A stretch of DNA of 64,000 bases from positions 1 to 64,000 of the forward strand of contig JAZUFZ010000021.1 of NCBI GenBank assembly GCA_045640985.1, read 5' to 3'. The notes under the pieces were generated by a model. The model was not told where the DNA came from. It saw only the letters and a program-made list of their open reading frames with translations, and did not search any database. The stretch is from Colimorpha sp045640985 (GTDB taxonomy: Bacteria; Bacteroidota; Bacteroidia; Bacteroidales; P3). This document shows positions 7,649 through 16,483 of the stretch, in pieces. Within the stretch, counting starts at the first letter, position 1. Each line of letters opens with the position of its first letter. Both the position numbers and the translations under genes were made by a program.

Positions 7649-10600
7649 ATGAACTACAAAGAATATAAGCAATTGAATCTGACCCAGATTGGCGAGGAAG
7701 TGCGCCGGATGTGGGATGAAAACGAGACTTTTGAAAAGGGATTGAAATTGAGTGAAGGTCATCCTAATTTCGTATTTTATGATGGACCTCCTTCGGCAAA
7801 TGGAAAACCGGGTATCCATCACGTGATGGCGCGTACCATAAAGGATGTGTTCTGCCGCTACAAGTCGCAGAAGGGGTATCATGTGGATAGAAAAGCCGGT
7901 TGGGATACCCACGGTCTGCCCGTAGAACTGGGCGTGGAAAAGAATCTGGGCATCACCAAGGAAGATATCGGAAAGAAAATCAGCGTTGATGAATATAACA
8001 AAGCCTGCCGCACCGAGGTTCTGAAATACAAAGACCTGTGGGACGAGCTGACCAAGCAGATGGGCTATTGGGTTGATTTGAAGAATCCTTACATCACTTT
8101 CGATAACGAGTATATCGAGACTTTGTGGTATCTTCTGAAGCAGCTCTACAACAAAGGTCTGCTCTACAAAGGCTATACCATCCAGCCGTTCTCTCCGGCA
8201 GCCGGTACTGGCTTGAGCAGTCACGAACTGAATATGCCCGGTTGCTACCGCGATGTGAAGGATACCACTTGTGTGGGTGCCTTCCGGTTGAAAAGCGATG
8301 TGGAGAAGGTGTTCGGCGTAAAGGCTCCGGCAACGGTTTATGCATTGGCTTGGACTACCACGCCATGGACGCTGCCTTCAAATACGGCGCTCTGCGTGGG
8401 CCCGAGCATTGAATACAGCCTTATCCGTACGGTGAACCCTTATAGCGGCGAGATGATATGTGTGATAATGGGTAAACCGCTTATCGGAAGTTTCTTCAAG
8501 AATCCTGAGATGAAGTTTGAGGACTTTGTGGCAGGCGGCAAGGAGTTGCCATACGAGGTGCTGGCTACCGTGAAAGGTAAGGATCTGGAAGGATTGGAAT
8601 ATGAACAGCTGATTCCTTGGGTGAAACCTACGGGTGATGCGTTCAGAGTGATTCTGGGCGATTATGTTACCACTGAGGACGGTACCGGTATCGTACATAT
8701 CGCACCGACTTTCGGTGCCGACGATGCCCGCGTGGCCAAGAAAGCCGGTATCGGTAGTCTTCTGATGTTCGACCGCGATGGCAAGCAGGCTCCGATGGTG
8801 GACCGCACCGGTAAATTCTGGAATCTTGAAGACCTGGATCCGGAATGGGTGAAAGCCAACGTGGATGTGGAGACCTATAGCCAGTATGCGGGCAAGTTTG
8901 TGAAGAACGCTTACGACAGCACCAAGACCGACAAGGACGTAAGTCTGGATATTGAAATTGTGGTGATGCTGAAAGGCGAAGGAAAACTCTTCAAGAGTGA
9001 GAAGCATACCCACAGCTATCCTCATTGCTGGAGAACGGACAAGCCTGTGCTGTATTATCCTCTGGACAGCTGGTTTATCCGTACTACCGCTGTACGCGAC
9101 CGCATGATAGAACTGAACAAGACCATAAACTGGAAACCGGAAGCAACCGGAAGCGGCCGTTTTGGTAACTGGTTGGAAAATCTGGTGGATTGGAACCTGA
9201 GCCGCAGCCGTTACTGGGGTACTCCGTTGCCGATCTGGCGTACCGAGGACGGTAAGGAGGAGATATGCATCGGAAGCGTGGCTGAACTCCGCGAGGAAAT
9301 CGACAAGGCTATCGCTGCCGGATTTATGAAAGAAAATCCATACAAGAGCGAGGACTACAAGCAGTTTGACCTTCACAGACCTTATATCGACAACGTGATA
9401 CTGGTTTCCAAGTCTGGCCAGAAGATGATGCGTGAGCCGGACCTGATTGACGTATGGTTCGACAGTGGCGCCATGCCTTACGCTCAGATTCATTATATGG
9501 GCAAGGAGGGTCAGTTGAACGACAAGACTTTCCCGGCAGATTTCATTGCTGAAGGTGTGGACCAGACCCGTGGCTGGTTCTTTACCCTCCATGCCATCGC
9601 TACCATGTGCTTCGACAGTGTGGCTTACAAGAATGTGGTTTCCAACGGACTGGTGCTTGACAAGAACGGCAACAAGATGTCGAAACGTCTGGGTAACGCC
9701 GTGGATCCGTTCGAGACAATCGGAAAATACGGTCCCGATGCTACCCGTTGGTATATGATTACCAACAGCCAGCCCTGGGATAACCTGAAATTCGATGTGG
9801 AAGGTGTTGATGAGGTCCGTCGCAAACTGTTCGGAACCCTTTATAATACCTATAGTTTCTTTGCCCTGTATGCAAACCTTGACCATTTCGAGTACAAAGA
9901 GGCTGATGTGGAACTGAGTCGCCGTCCCGAAATCGACCGTTGGATACTGAGCGAACTCAACACGCTGGTAAAGAACGTTGATGAGGCCTTCAACGACTAT
10001 GAACCGACCAAGGCAGGCCGTTATATTCAGGAATTCGTGGATGCATATCTGAGCAACTGGTATGTAAGACTCTGTCGTCGTCGTTTCTGGAAGGGCGAAT
10101 ATACCGAAGACAAGATTTCGGCTTATCAGACCCTTTATACCTGTCTGGAAACCCTTGCCCGTCTGATGTCGCCTATCGCGCCATTCTTCAGTGAACGTAT
10201 GTTCCTGGATTTGAATAGCGTAACCAACAGAATCAGCACCGAGTCGGTTCATCATGTGCCGTTCCCCGAAGTGCATGAGGAAATGATTGACAAAGACCTT
10301 GAGGAAAGAATGCAGCTGGCACAGCATATCTGTTCAATGGTGCTCGCCTTGAGAAAGAAGAGCAATCTGAGAGTTCGCCAGCCACTTGCCAAGATTATGC
10401 TCCCCGCTGCTACCGACCATTTCCGTCAGCAGGTGGAAGCTGTAAGTCATCTGATCTGCAGCGAAGTTAATGTGAAAGCTATTGAATTCCTGGCTCCCGA
10501 CGATGATATGCTGGTAAAGAAGATAAAACCCAATTTCAAAACGCTGGGTCCACGCTATGGCAAGATTATGAAGGCTATAAGCGCCCAGATTCTCGCGTTC

Positions 10601-11038
10601 AGCCAGCAGCAGATCAACCAGCTCGAAAATGAAGGTAATGTCCTCCTGACTGTGGAAGGCCAGCCGGTTGAAATTCTTCTGGGCGATGTGGAAATCGCTA
10701 CCCAGGACATCCCCGGATGGGTGGTTGCCAACGAAGGTACTCTCACCGTGGCATTAGACATCACGCTTACCCGGGAACTCCAGAACGAAGGTATCGCACG
10801 TGAACTCGTGAACCGCGTGCAGAATATCCGCAAAGAAGGCTTTGAAGTAACTGACCGGATTGCCATCAGTCTTGTGAGTGGTGAATGGGATGAAGCGGTA
10901 AACCTTTATAAAGAATATGTATGTGGCGAAGTTCAGGCCGATAAACTTGAACTGGTTGAGTCTATCCAGGATGACCGCAGACAGGTGGTGGAAATCATAG
11001 ACGGAAAACCAGTAGATATTCTTGTGGTGAAATGCTGA
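7649..11038 (+). CDS. ileS: Isoleucyl-tRNA synthetase (eukaryote-like type)
   Basis: It charges tRNA-Ile. The 1129-residue enzyme shows the class I HIGH-type motif in PGIHHVMART (residues 54-63), the CP1 editing domain, the KMSKR motif (676-680, GNKMSKRLGN), an anticodon-binding helical domain and a C-terminal DUF5915-like domain (about 985-1125), as in the eukaryotic-type IleRS of Bacteroidetes. The ATG at 7649 was chosen because MNYKEYKQ aligns with the usual N-terminus and a good promoter lies just upstream; the extra 45 residues would overlap it. This IleRS type is often poorly inhibited by mupirocin; that is family knowledge, not seen here. The 3' end overlaps the DUF456 gene by 7 bp. 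Confidence 0.97.
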   Translation: MNYKEYKQLNLTQIGEEVRRMWDENETFEKGLKLSEGHPNFVFYDGPPSANGKPGIHHVMARTIKDVFCRYKSQKGYHVDRKAGWDTHGLPVELGVEKNLGITKEDIGKKISVDEYNKACRTEVLKYKDLWDELTKQMGYWVDLKNPYITFDNEYIETLWYLLKQLYNKGLLYKGYTIQPFSPAAGTGLSSHELNMPGCYRDVKDTTCVGAFRLKSDVEKVFGVKAPATVYALAWTTTPWTLPSNTALCVGPSIEYSLIRTVNPYSGEMICVIMGKPLIGSFFKNPEMKFEDFVAGGKELPYEVLATVKGKDLEGLEYEQLIPWVKPTGDAFRVILGDYVTTEDGTGIVHIAPTFGADDARVAKKAGIGSLLMFDRDGKQAPMVDRTGKFWNLEDLDPEWVKANVDVETYSQYAGKFVKNAYDSTKTDKDVSLDIEIVVMLKGEGKLFKSEKHTHSYPHCWRTDKPVLYYPLDSWFIRTTAVRDRMIELNKTINWKPEATGSGRFGNWLENLVDWNLSRSRYWGTPLPIWRTEDGKEEICIGSVAELREEIDKAIAAGFMKENPYKSEDYKQFDLHRPYIDNVILVSKSGQKMMREPDLIDVWFDSGAMPYAQIHYMGKEGQLNDKTFPADFIAEGVDQTRGWFFTLHAIATMCFDSVAYKNVVSNGLVLDKNGNKMSKRLGNAVDPFETIGKYGPDATRWYMITNSQPWDNLKFDVEGVDEVRRKLFGTLYNTYSFFALYANLDHFEYKEADVELSRRPEIDRWILSELNTLVKNVDEAFNDYEPTKAGRYIQEFVDAYLSNWYVRLCRRRFWKGEYTEDKISAYQTLYTCLETLARLMSPIAPFFSERMFLDLNSVTNRISTESVHHVPFPEVHEEMIDKDLEERMQLAQHICSMVLALRKKSNLRVRQPLAKIMLPAATDHFRQQVEAVSHLICSEVNVKAIEFLAPDDDMLVKKIKPNFKTLGPRYGKIMKAISAQILAFSQQQINQLENEGNVLLTVEGQPVEILLGDVEIATQDIPGWVVANEGTLTVALDITLTRELQNEGIARELVNRVQNIRKEGFEVTDRIAISLVSGEWDEAVNLYKEYVCGEVQADKLELVESIQDDRRQVVEIIDGKPVDILVVKC

Positions 11039-11532
11039 CGGCATTGGCTATAATCTGTACGGTGGTCGGCATCATCGGCGCTGTGGTTCCCGGGTTGCCG
11101 GGACCGCCAGTCAGCTGGGTGGCATTGCTGCTGCTGGCTATCGGAGATGTGGTTGATTATAGTGCTACATTTCTGATCGTGATGGGACTGATAGCCGCTG
11201 TCATCACCGTATTGGATTATGTGGTCCCCATCTGGGGAACCAAGAAGTTCGGCGGAAGCAAGGCTGGCGCCAAAGGAAGCACCATAGGTCTGATAATCTC
11301 TGTATTTGTGCTTCCGATTCTGGGTATCACTATCGGGCCGATGGGATTGATTGGCATATTGGCAGGACCTTTTGTGGGAGCCTATATAGGCGAGACCCGC
11401 AATGGAACCTCTACCGACAAAGCCTTCACGGCGGCTTTCGGCAGTTTTGTGGGATTCCTTGCCGGTACACTCATGAAACTTGCCTATACGGTTGTAGTTG
11501 CAGTTTATGTATTTAAAGATTTGATTTTCTAA
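11032..11532 (+). CDS. DUF456 family membrane protein
   Basis: The 166-residue protein is very hydrophobic, with about four or five membrane helices and glycine-rich motifs (GAVVPGLPGPPVSW near the start; GPFVGAYIGE near 120) typical of DUF456. It is located in the inner membrane and its function is unknown. It overlaps ileS by 7 bp and the amidohydrolase by 1 bp, so the three are probably translated from one mRNA. Confidence 0.85.
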   Translation: MLTALAIICTVVGIIGAVVPGLPGPPVSWVALLLLAIGDVVDYSATFLIVMGLIAAVITVLDYVVPIWGTKKFGGSKAGAKGSTIGLIISVFVLPILGITIGPMGLIGILAGPFVGAYIGETRNGTSTDKAFTAAFGSFVGFLAGTLMKLAYTVVVAVYVFKDLIF

Positions 11533-12734
11533 TGGAAGAACTGGTATCGAAAATAAAGCAGATGGCGCACGAAGGAGCAGCCGAAATGATAGAATGCAGA
11601 CGCTGGCTCCACCGTCATCCGGAACTGTCTCAGCAGGAATACAACACAATGGATTATGTGGCAAAGAAACTCGCCTCCTTCGGGCTTGAACCCAAGACGG
11701 GAATAGGTAAGACCGGGGTAATGGCGATGATAAAAGGCCGCAATCCGGAGAAATATTGTGTTGCGTTACGCGCCGATTATGACGCGCTCCCTATAACAGA
11801 GGCTACGGGACTTCCGTTCGCTTCGGAAAATCCAGGGGTGATGCACGCCTGCGGGCATGATATGCACACCAGTTCCCTGCTTGGGGCTGCCCGCATACTT
11901 GCTCAGCTGAAAGACCGTTTTGAAGGTTCAGTCATGCTGATATTCCAACCTTCCGAAGAGATGTATCCCGGTGGGGCTCGTATGATGATGGACGATGGGC
12001 TGTTTTCGGAAGTAATGCCCGATGAGATATATGCCTTCCATTGCCTTCCCGAGATGGAATGCGGTCGCATAGGCATGAAGAAAGGGAAATATATGGCAAG
12101 TACCGATGAACTCTACTGGACCATTAAGGGCAGGGGAGGGCATGGCGCAACGCCACACATGGCTATCGACCCGATACTCATAGCCAGCCATATTGTTGTG
12201 GCTTTGCAGCAGGTCGTATCTCGCAACGCAAGTCCTATGATGCCTACCACGCTCTCTTTCGGAAAATTCAACGCCAACGGCCGTACCAATATCATCCCCG
12301 ATGAGGTAAAGATGGAAGGTATCATCCGCACCTTTGACGAAAAATGGCGTCTGGAGGCTCATGATAAAATCCGTAAGATAAGTTGCGGTATTGCAGAAAG
12401 TATGGGTGGCGAGTGTGATTTGTTTATAGATTATGGGTATCCCTTTGTAGTAAACGATGACGACTGTACGCAGCAGGTTCATGACAACGGGATTGAATAT
12501 CTTGGAGCAGAGAATGTGGATTGGCTGGATCTGCGCATGACCGCCGAGGATTTCGCATTCTATGCCCAGAAGATACCCGCCTGTTATTTCCGGGTAGGTA
12601 TTCATGTCCCCGATACCCCTGTAACCAATCTCCACCGGCCCAATCTGCTGGTAAACGAAGATTCCATCGAACTGGCGAGCGGCTTTGTCGCCTACAATGC
12701 CCTGAAAGCCCTGCAGAACACCCTGAAGAAGTAG
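11532..12734 (+). CDS. M20 family amidohydrolase (N-acyl-amino-acid or hippurate hydrolase-like)
   Basis: The 400-residue cytoplasmic enzyme belongs to the peptidase M20D / IAA-amino-acid hydrolase group. It has RRWLHRHPELSQQEYNT at the N-terminus, the metal-binding HACGHDMHTSS motif (C107, H109, H112), FQPSEE with the catalytic acidic residues, and the FHCLPEMECG motif. It probably removes an acyl or benzoyl group from an amino acid; the substrate cannot be read from the sequence. It is translationally coupled to DUF456. Confidence 0.9.
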   Translation: MEELVSKIKQMAHEGAAEMIECRRWLHRHPELSQQEYNTMDYVAKKLASFGLEPKTGIGKTGVMAMIKGRNPEKYCVALRADYDALPITEATGLPFASENPGVMHACGHDMHTSSLLGAARILAQLKDRFEGSVMLIFQPSEEMYPGGARMMMDDGLFSEVMPDEIYAFHCLPEMECGRIGMKKGKYMASTDELYWTIKGRGGHGATPHMAIDPILIASHIVVALQQVVSRNASPMMPTTLSFGKFNANGRTNIIPDEVKMEGIIRTFDEKWRLEAHDKIRKISCGIAESMGGECDLFIDYGYPFVVNDDDCTQQVHDNGIEYLGAENVDWLDLRMTAEDFAFYAQKIPACYFRVGIHVPDTPVTNLHRPNLLVNEDSIELASGFVAYNALKALQNTLKK

Positions 12735-12816
12735 CGTATCTGTTAAGTGGAATACCGCCAATAAGGATAGCCCCGGAAAACATACTGACATAAAAAAACA
12801 GGTAATCGTAAAGATT

Positions 12817-14943
12817 ATGGCAAATAGATGTTTATATAATGCCACGTTTCGGAAGTTCTTATCCTCAGAGAAGATGCAGGTCCTCGGTACTCTTCATGAT
12901 AATTTTCATGGAGAAGCCTTGACGACTACCAATGAAGCTTGGAAAGAAGAGATAGAACTCTTGCAAGAAGTGCTTCGCCCATGGGCAGACGAGAATGGTG
13001 AGATTATCTTTGAATATGATATTCCTCGTCTGGGAAAACGTATTGATGTTGTGCTATTGCTTCGGGGAATCATTTTCTGTCTTGAGTTCAAAGTTGGACA
13101 AAAGGATGCTTTACAATCGGATGTGGAGCAAGTAATGGATTATGCTCTTGATCTGAAGAATTTTCATCGTTTCAGTCACGACAGAATTATTGTACCAATA
13201 CTGATACCAACGAATTACAAACGTAGCAGTACTGACTTTCTCCCCTCTGTCTATGATGATGCTGTATATAATCCGTTGATTGCTGGTGCTGGTCAGTTGC
13301 AGAAATTATTGATAAATGTATTAGAGCATGAAGGTGTAACAGAATCTGATGCTATCGACAACTGGATTATCAGCCCTTATACGCCAACTCCAACCATTAT
13401 CGAGGCCGCCCGTACACTTTATGAGAATCATTCAGTAGAAGACATTACCCGCCATGAGGCAGATAAGGTTAGTACGGATGCTACTATTGATTATCTGCTT
13501 AAGATTATTGACCAGAGTAAACGGAATAATCAGAAAAGTATCTGCTTTGTTACGGGAGTTCCTGGAGCTGGTAAAACGCTTGTCGGGCTTGATGTGGCAA
13601 TCAAACAGACTTACAAGGAAGAAAACTGTTCGAAGGAAGACGGTGCTGTTTATCTCTCAGGTAATGGCCCATTGGTTGCTGTACTTACAGAAGCTTTGGC
13701 TCGTGACAATTTCAAGAAAAATACCGAGAAAGGTAAACGTTTGTCGGATTCGCGCAGAGAAGTAAGTGAGTTCATACAGATTATCCATCGCTATCGCGAT
13801 AATATGCTTGCAAAGATCAAGAATCCGGTAGAAAACGGAGTTGTCGAAATTGATCCTGAGAAAGCAGTAAAACTTGAATCATCCGGTTATGGTGAGGTGG
13901 AACACGTGGCTATCTTTGACGAAGCTCAACGCAGTTGGACCCACAAGAGAATCTCAGATTATCTCAAACGAGGTGGAACATACGGCAATAAGTTGAAGGT
14001 TCCAAACTTTCCATTCTCAGAAGCCGAATTTCTTATTTGGTCGCTTGATCAGCGAGAAGATTGGGCCGTAATCATTTGCCTTGTGGGTGGTGGTCAGGAG
14101 ATTAATACGGGTGAAGCCGGCATCACGGCATGGATAGAAGCTCTGAATAACCGTTTCAGGCATTGGCAAGTATTTATCTCGAATAAATTGACGGAACCCG
14201 AGTATGCAGAAGGAAAGGTAAACGAACTTTTGCAAGAAAATGATAAGGTTACATTTTCTGATAGTTTGCATTTGGCAGTAAGTCTTCGGTCGTTCAGAGC
14301 AGAAAAACTTTCGTCATTCGTACATTCTTTACTTTCGTTCAACAAGGATGCAGAAAAGTTATATAGAGATGTGGCAGCGAAAGGTTATCCAATCGTTCTG
14401 ACGCGCGACATGGATAAGGCACGTAAATGGCTTCGAGGTAAAGCAAGAGGCACACAACAAACGGGTGTATTGGTATCAAAAGTTGCAGCACGTTTCAAGC
14501 CCCTTGCTGTGAACATCCTTGCTCAAGGTGATGAAAATGCGGTGCATTGGTTTCTGGAAGATAAAACCGACATCCGTTCATCTAATTACCTCGAAGATGC
14601 AGCAACAGAGATACAGGTACAAGGTCTTGAATTAGATTTCGCATGCGTACTTTGGGATGCCGATATGCGTTACGTTGATGGGCATTGGGAGTTTTACAAG
14701 TTCAACGGAAAAAACAAATGGAATCCTGTTGCCAACACATCAAATGGACAAGAAGAGAAGAAGTATATGCTGAATGCATATCGTGTGCTTCTTACTCGTG
14801 CACGTCAAGGCATAGTAATATGTGTTCCAAGTGGCAATAGCAGATTAACGCCAGAAGGTTTCCCAGAAGATCCTACACGTCTTCCAGAGTTTTATGATGG
14901 AACGTACGAATATCTTAAATCATTAGGCATTGAGGAGATATAA
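12817..14943 (+). CDS. PD-(D/E)XK nuclease-like domain fused to a DUF2075 (Schlafen-group-3) helicase
   Basis: The 708-residue protein has two parts. The N-terminal region (about 1-130) contains a putative PD-(D/E)XK nuclease core, RID77...CLE90FK92. The DUF2075 superfamily 1 ATPase follows (about 240-700): Walker A TGVPGAGKT (246-254), Walker B AIFDEAQRSW (D368, E369), a GGGQEI motif and the C-terminal motif VI LLTRARQG (about 655-663). DUF2075 corresponds to the helicase domain of group 3 Schlafen proteins. The gene looks more AT-rich than its neighbours, which may indicate transfer. It shares 1 bp with the NUDIX gene. A nucleic-acid-processing or anti-phage role is inference. Confidence 0.85.
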   Translation: MANRCLYNATFRKFLSSEKMQVLGTLHDNFHGEALTTTNEAWKEEIELLQEVLRPWADENGEIIFEYDIPRLGKRIDVVLLLRGIIFCLEFKVGQKDALQSDVEQVMDYALDLKNFHRFSHDRIIVPILIPTNYKRSSTDFLPSVYDDAVYNPLIAGAGQLQKLLINVLEHEGVTESDAIDNWIISPYTPTPTIIEAARTLYENHSVEDITRHEADKVSTDATIDYLLKIIDQSKRNNQKSICFVTGVPGAGKTLVGLDVAIKQTYKEENCSKEDGAVYLSGNGPLVAVLTEALARDNFKKNTEKGKRLSDSRREVSEFIQIIHRYRDNMLAKIKNPVENGVVEIDPEKAVKLESSGYGEVEHVAIFDEAQRSWTHKRISDYLKRGGTYGNKLKVPNFPFSEAEFLIWSLDQREDWAVIICLVGGGQEINTGEAGITAWIEALNNRFRHWQVFISNKLTEPEYAEGKVNELLQENDKVTFSDSLHLAVSLRSFRAEKLSSFVHSLLSFNKDAEKLYRDVAAKGYPIVLTRDMDKARKWLRGKARGTQQTGVLVSKVAARFKPLAVNILAQGDENAVHWFLEDKTDIRSSNYLEDAATEIQVQGLELDFACVLWDADMRYVDGHWEFYKFNGKNKWNPVANTSNGQEEKKYMLNAYRVLLTRARQGIVICVPSGNSRLTPEGFPEDPTRLPEFYDGTYEYLKSLGIEEI

Positions 14944-15341
14944 TGGAATCAAAGAAACATATCGAAGTTGTTGCGGCTGTTATTATCAGGGATGGACGGT
15001 TGTTCGCTACCCAGCGGGGATATGGAGAATGGAAGGATTGGTGGGAGTTTCCTGGGGGAAAGATTGAGGCGGGAGAGGCTCCCGAAGGGGCTTTGAGGCG
15101 TGAAATCCGCGAGGAACTGGCGACGGAGATTGAGGTGGGTGAGTTGCTTACAACGGTTGTGTATGACTATCCTCAGTTCCATCTTACTATGCATTGTTAC
15201 TTTTGTTCAGTTGTCAGCGGCCGGCTGTCGCTCCTCGAACATGAAGATGCACGCTGGTTGGGAATGGATGAGTTGGATAGTGTCAGGTGGCTGCCCGCGG
15301 ATGTGGAAGTGGTTGATTTATTAAGAAAGACTGTTGGTTGA
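14943..15341 (+). CDS. NUDIX hydrolase (MutT-like, 8-oxo-dGTP diphosphatase type)
   Basis: The 132-residue protein has the complete NUDIX box, GGKIEAGEAPEGALRREIRE followed by EL (residues 38-59), and the MutT-type opening VVAAVIIRDGRLFATQRGYG. It probably removes pyrophosphate from an oxidised or non-canonical nucleotide. The start overlaps the last base of the nuclease-helicase stop (TAATG), so the two are translationally coupled, although this gene looks more GC-rich than the one before it. Confidence 0.88.
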   Translation: MESKKHIEVVAAVIIRDGRLFATQRGYGEWKDWWEFPGGKIEAGEAPEGALRREIREELATEIEVGELLTTVVYDYPQFHLTMHCYFCSVVSGRLSLLEHEDARWLGMDELDSVRWLPADVEVVDLLRKTVG

Positions 15342-16139
15342 ATCAACCTTTTCTCATAAGCCAGAAAGTTATTATTGATTCACTCTTTGCTACGTTATAT
15401 CTCCCAGATAATGCTGGGGCAGTGGTGTTGTTTTTCTGTTCTATGTACGGCCGGAAGAGGTAGTTACCACGGAGATACTACGAAGATACCTCGGGCTTTC
15501 CAGCCATATAATGGTAGCATCAGGCCACAAAATCCAGGCAGATTACTGCTGCTGGATTTGACAGTTTACAATTATTACCGTTGCTTTGGGTTGTCAATCC
15601 AGCTCATATTCCTCGGAATATTGAAGCTCTGCTACGCCTGTCTGCCTGCCCAAAATGAGAAATCACATCAAAAATCGGAGATATTCCACTTTTTTGAGGC
15701 TCAAAAATACATCATTTGGGGGCATTCTGTGCCTTCTTTGATCCCGGAAATCTTAGGAAAGAAGCTTATGTGATTTTGTATTTTATTGATATTATGCTTT
15801 TTAGATGAGTGTGATGCGTCTTATTGGTTACAGGTTACTTATTGATATTGTGTTATTTAGTGAGAGATATTAAGCTATAATGGTGACAGTAACAATGCAA
15901 TAATCAGATTTTTTAAGGTATAAATAGCCCTTTTATTAGTAACATTATATGATTATTTGTATATTTATTGGCTAAATAGTATATATATAGGAGGGGTTAG
16001 TTATCTGTTTTGATTGTTATTGGTTGCCGTCTGGTTTCTCTTTTTCTACGAGGCTGAGCTTTCTGGATGATGATTATTTCAAACGCCGTCATTGCTATTC
16101 TTTATGCAGTCTGAAGGCAATGATATGGTATGAATAAAA
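15342..16139. other. Gene-free AT-rich gap between convergent genes
   Basis: About 800 bp carry no gene that I can support. The only long frame (15375-15773) reads through the 11-bp repeat and has no recognisable domain. From 15775 to 16060 the sequence is very AT-rich, with a near-direct repeat TTATTGATATT at 15781 and 15839. It may be the decayed remnant of an inserted element. Confidence 0.5.
15460..15492. repeat. Three units of the 11-bp TATCTC-type array
   Basis: The units GTAGTTACCAC, GGAGATACTAC and GAAGATACCTC are in 11-bp phase. They follow ACGGCCGGAAGAGG, which closely matches the sequence before the larger array at 30438, so flank and array recur together. Confidence 0.7.
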
Positions 16140-16165
16140 AAAGAGAACCTTTTGGGGTTCTCTTT
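16140..16165. terminator. Bidirectional intrinsic terminator
   Basis: Perfect 10-bp stem AAAGAGAACC / GGTTCTCTTT around TTTTGG. T-rich tracts follow in both directions (TTTTTATT on the minus strand, CTTTC on the plus strand). It ends the minus-strand RND operon just after the PII-like gene. Confidence 0.85.
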
Positions 16166-16186
16166 CTTTCTGTGTAGGGGTAGGGG

Positions 16187-16480
16187 CTACACCATTTGTT
16201 CAATATTCCAGACAAAGGCTTTCACTCCTACTTCGGGGTTGCGCTTGTCGAGTTTGCGCACGGCGATGAGCAGGTCCTCTACCTTTTCGTCTTCGATGAC
16301 GGTCATGATGGCGTTGTTCATTTCGGGCCATGCGTGGGTTCCGCGATGGGGCTCACCATCGACTGTACCGCGCCCCTGGACATTCTCCCAGAAGGAGAAG
16401 CCCCGTATGTTAAGCATATCCAACATGTATTCGGCACGTTCGGTATTGGCTTGGTTGAATATAATCATTACACTTTTCAT
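16187..16480 (-). CDS. Small PII-like protein at the end of the RND operon
   Basis: The 97-residue protein has no signal peptide and an apparent beta-alpha-beta, beta-alpha-beta order: KSVMIIF, helix 14-28, then a loop with GRGTVDGEPHRGTHAWP where PII proteins carry the T-loop, then NAIMTVIED, helix 67-79 and VGVKAFVWNI. I infer a PII-like (ferredoxin-like trimer) fold; no exact family was recognised. It starts 3 bp after the RND permease and is followed by a terminator, so it belongs to the efflux operon. It may sense a small molecule or the state of the pump. Confidence 0.6.
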   Translation of the reverse strand: MKSVMIIFNQANTERAEYMLDMLNIRGFSFWENVQGRGTVDGEPHRGTHAWPEMNNAIMTVIEDEKVEDLLIAVRKLDKRNPEVGVKAFVWNIEQMV

Positions 16481-16483
16481 AGT

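Noticed and set aside
8378..10327. 649-residue ORF on the minus strand
   Set aside because: It lies entirely antisense to ileS and shows no domain; it results from codon bias of the real gene.
15375..15773. 132-residue ORF in the gap after the NUDIX gene
   Set aside because: It reads through the 11-bp repeat and AT-rich DNA, shows no domain and has no promoter-like element.
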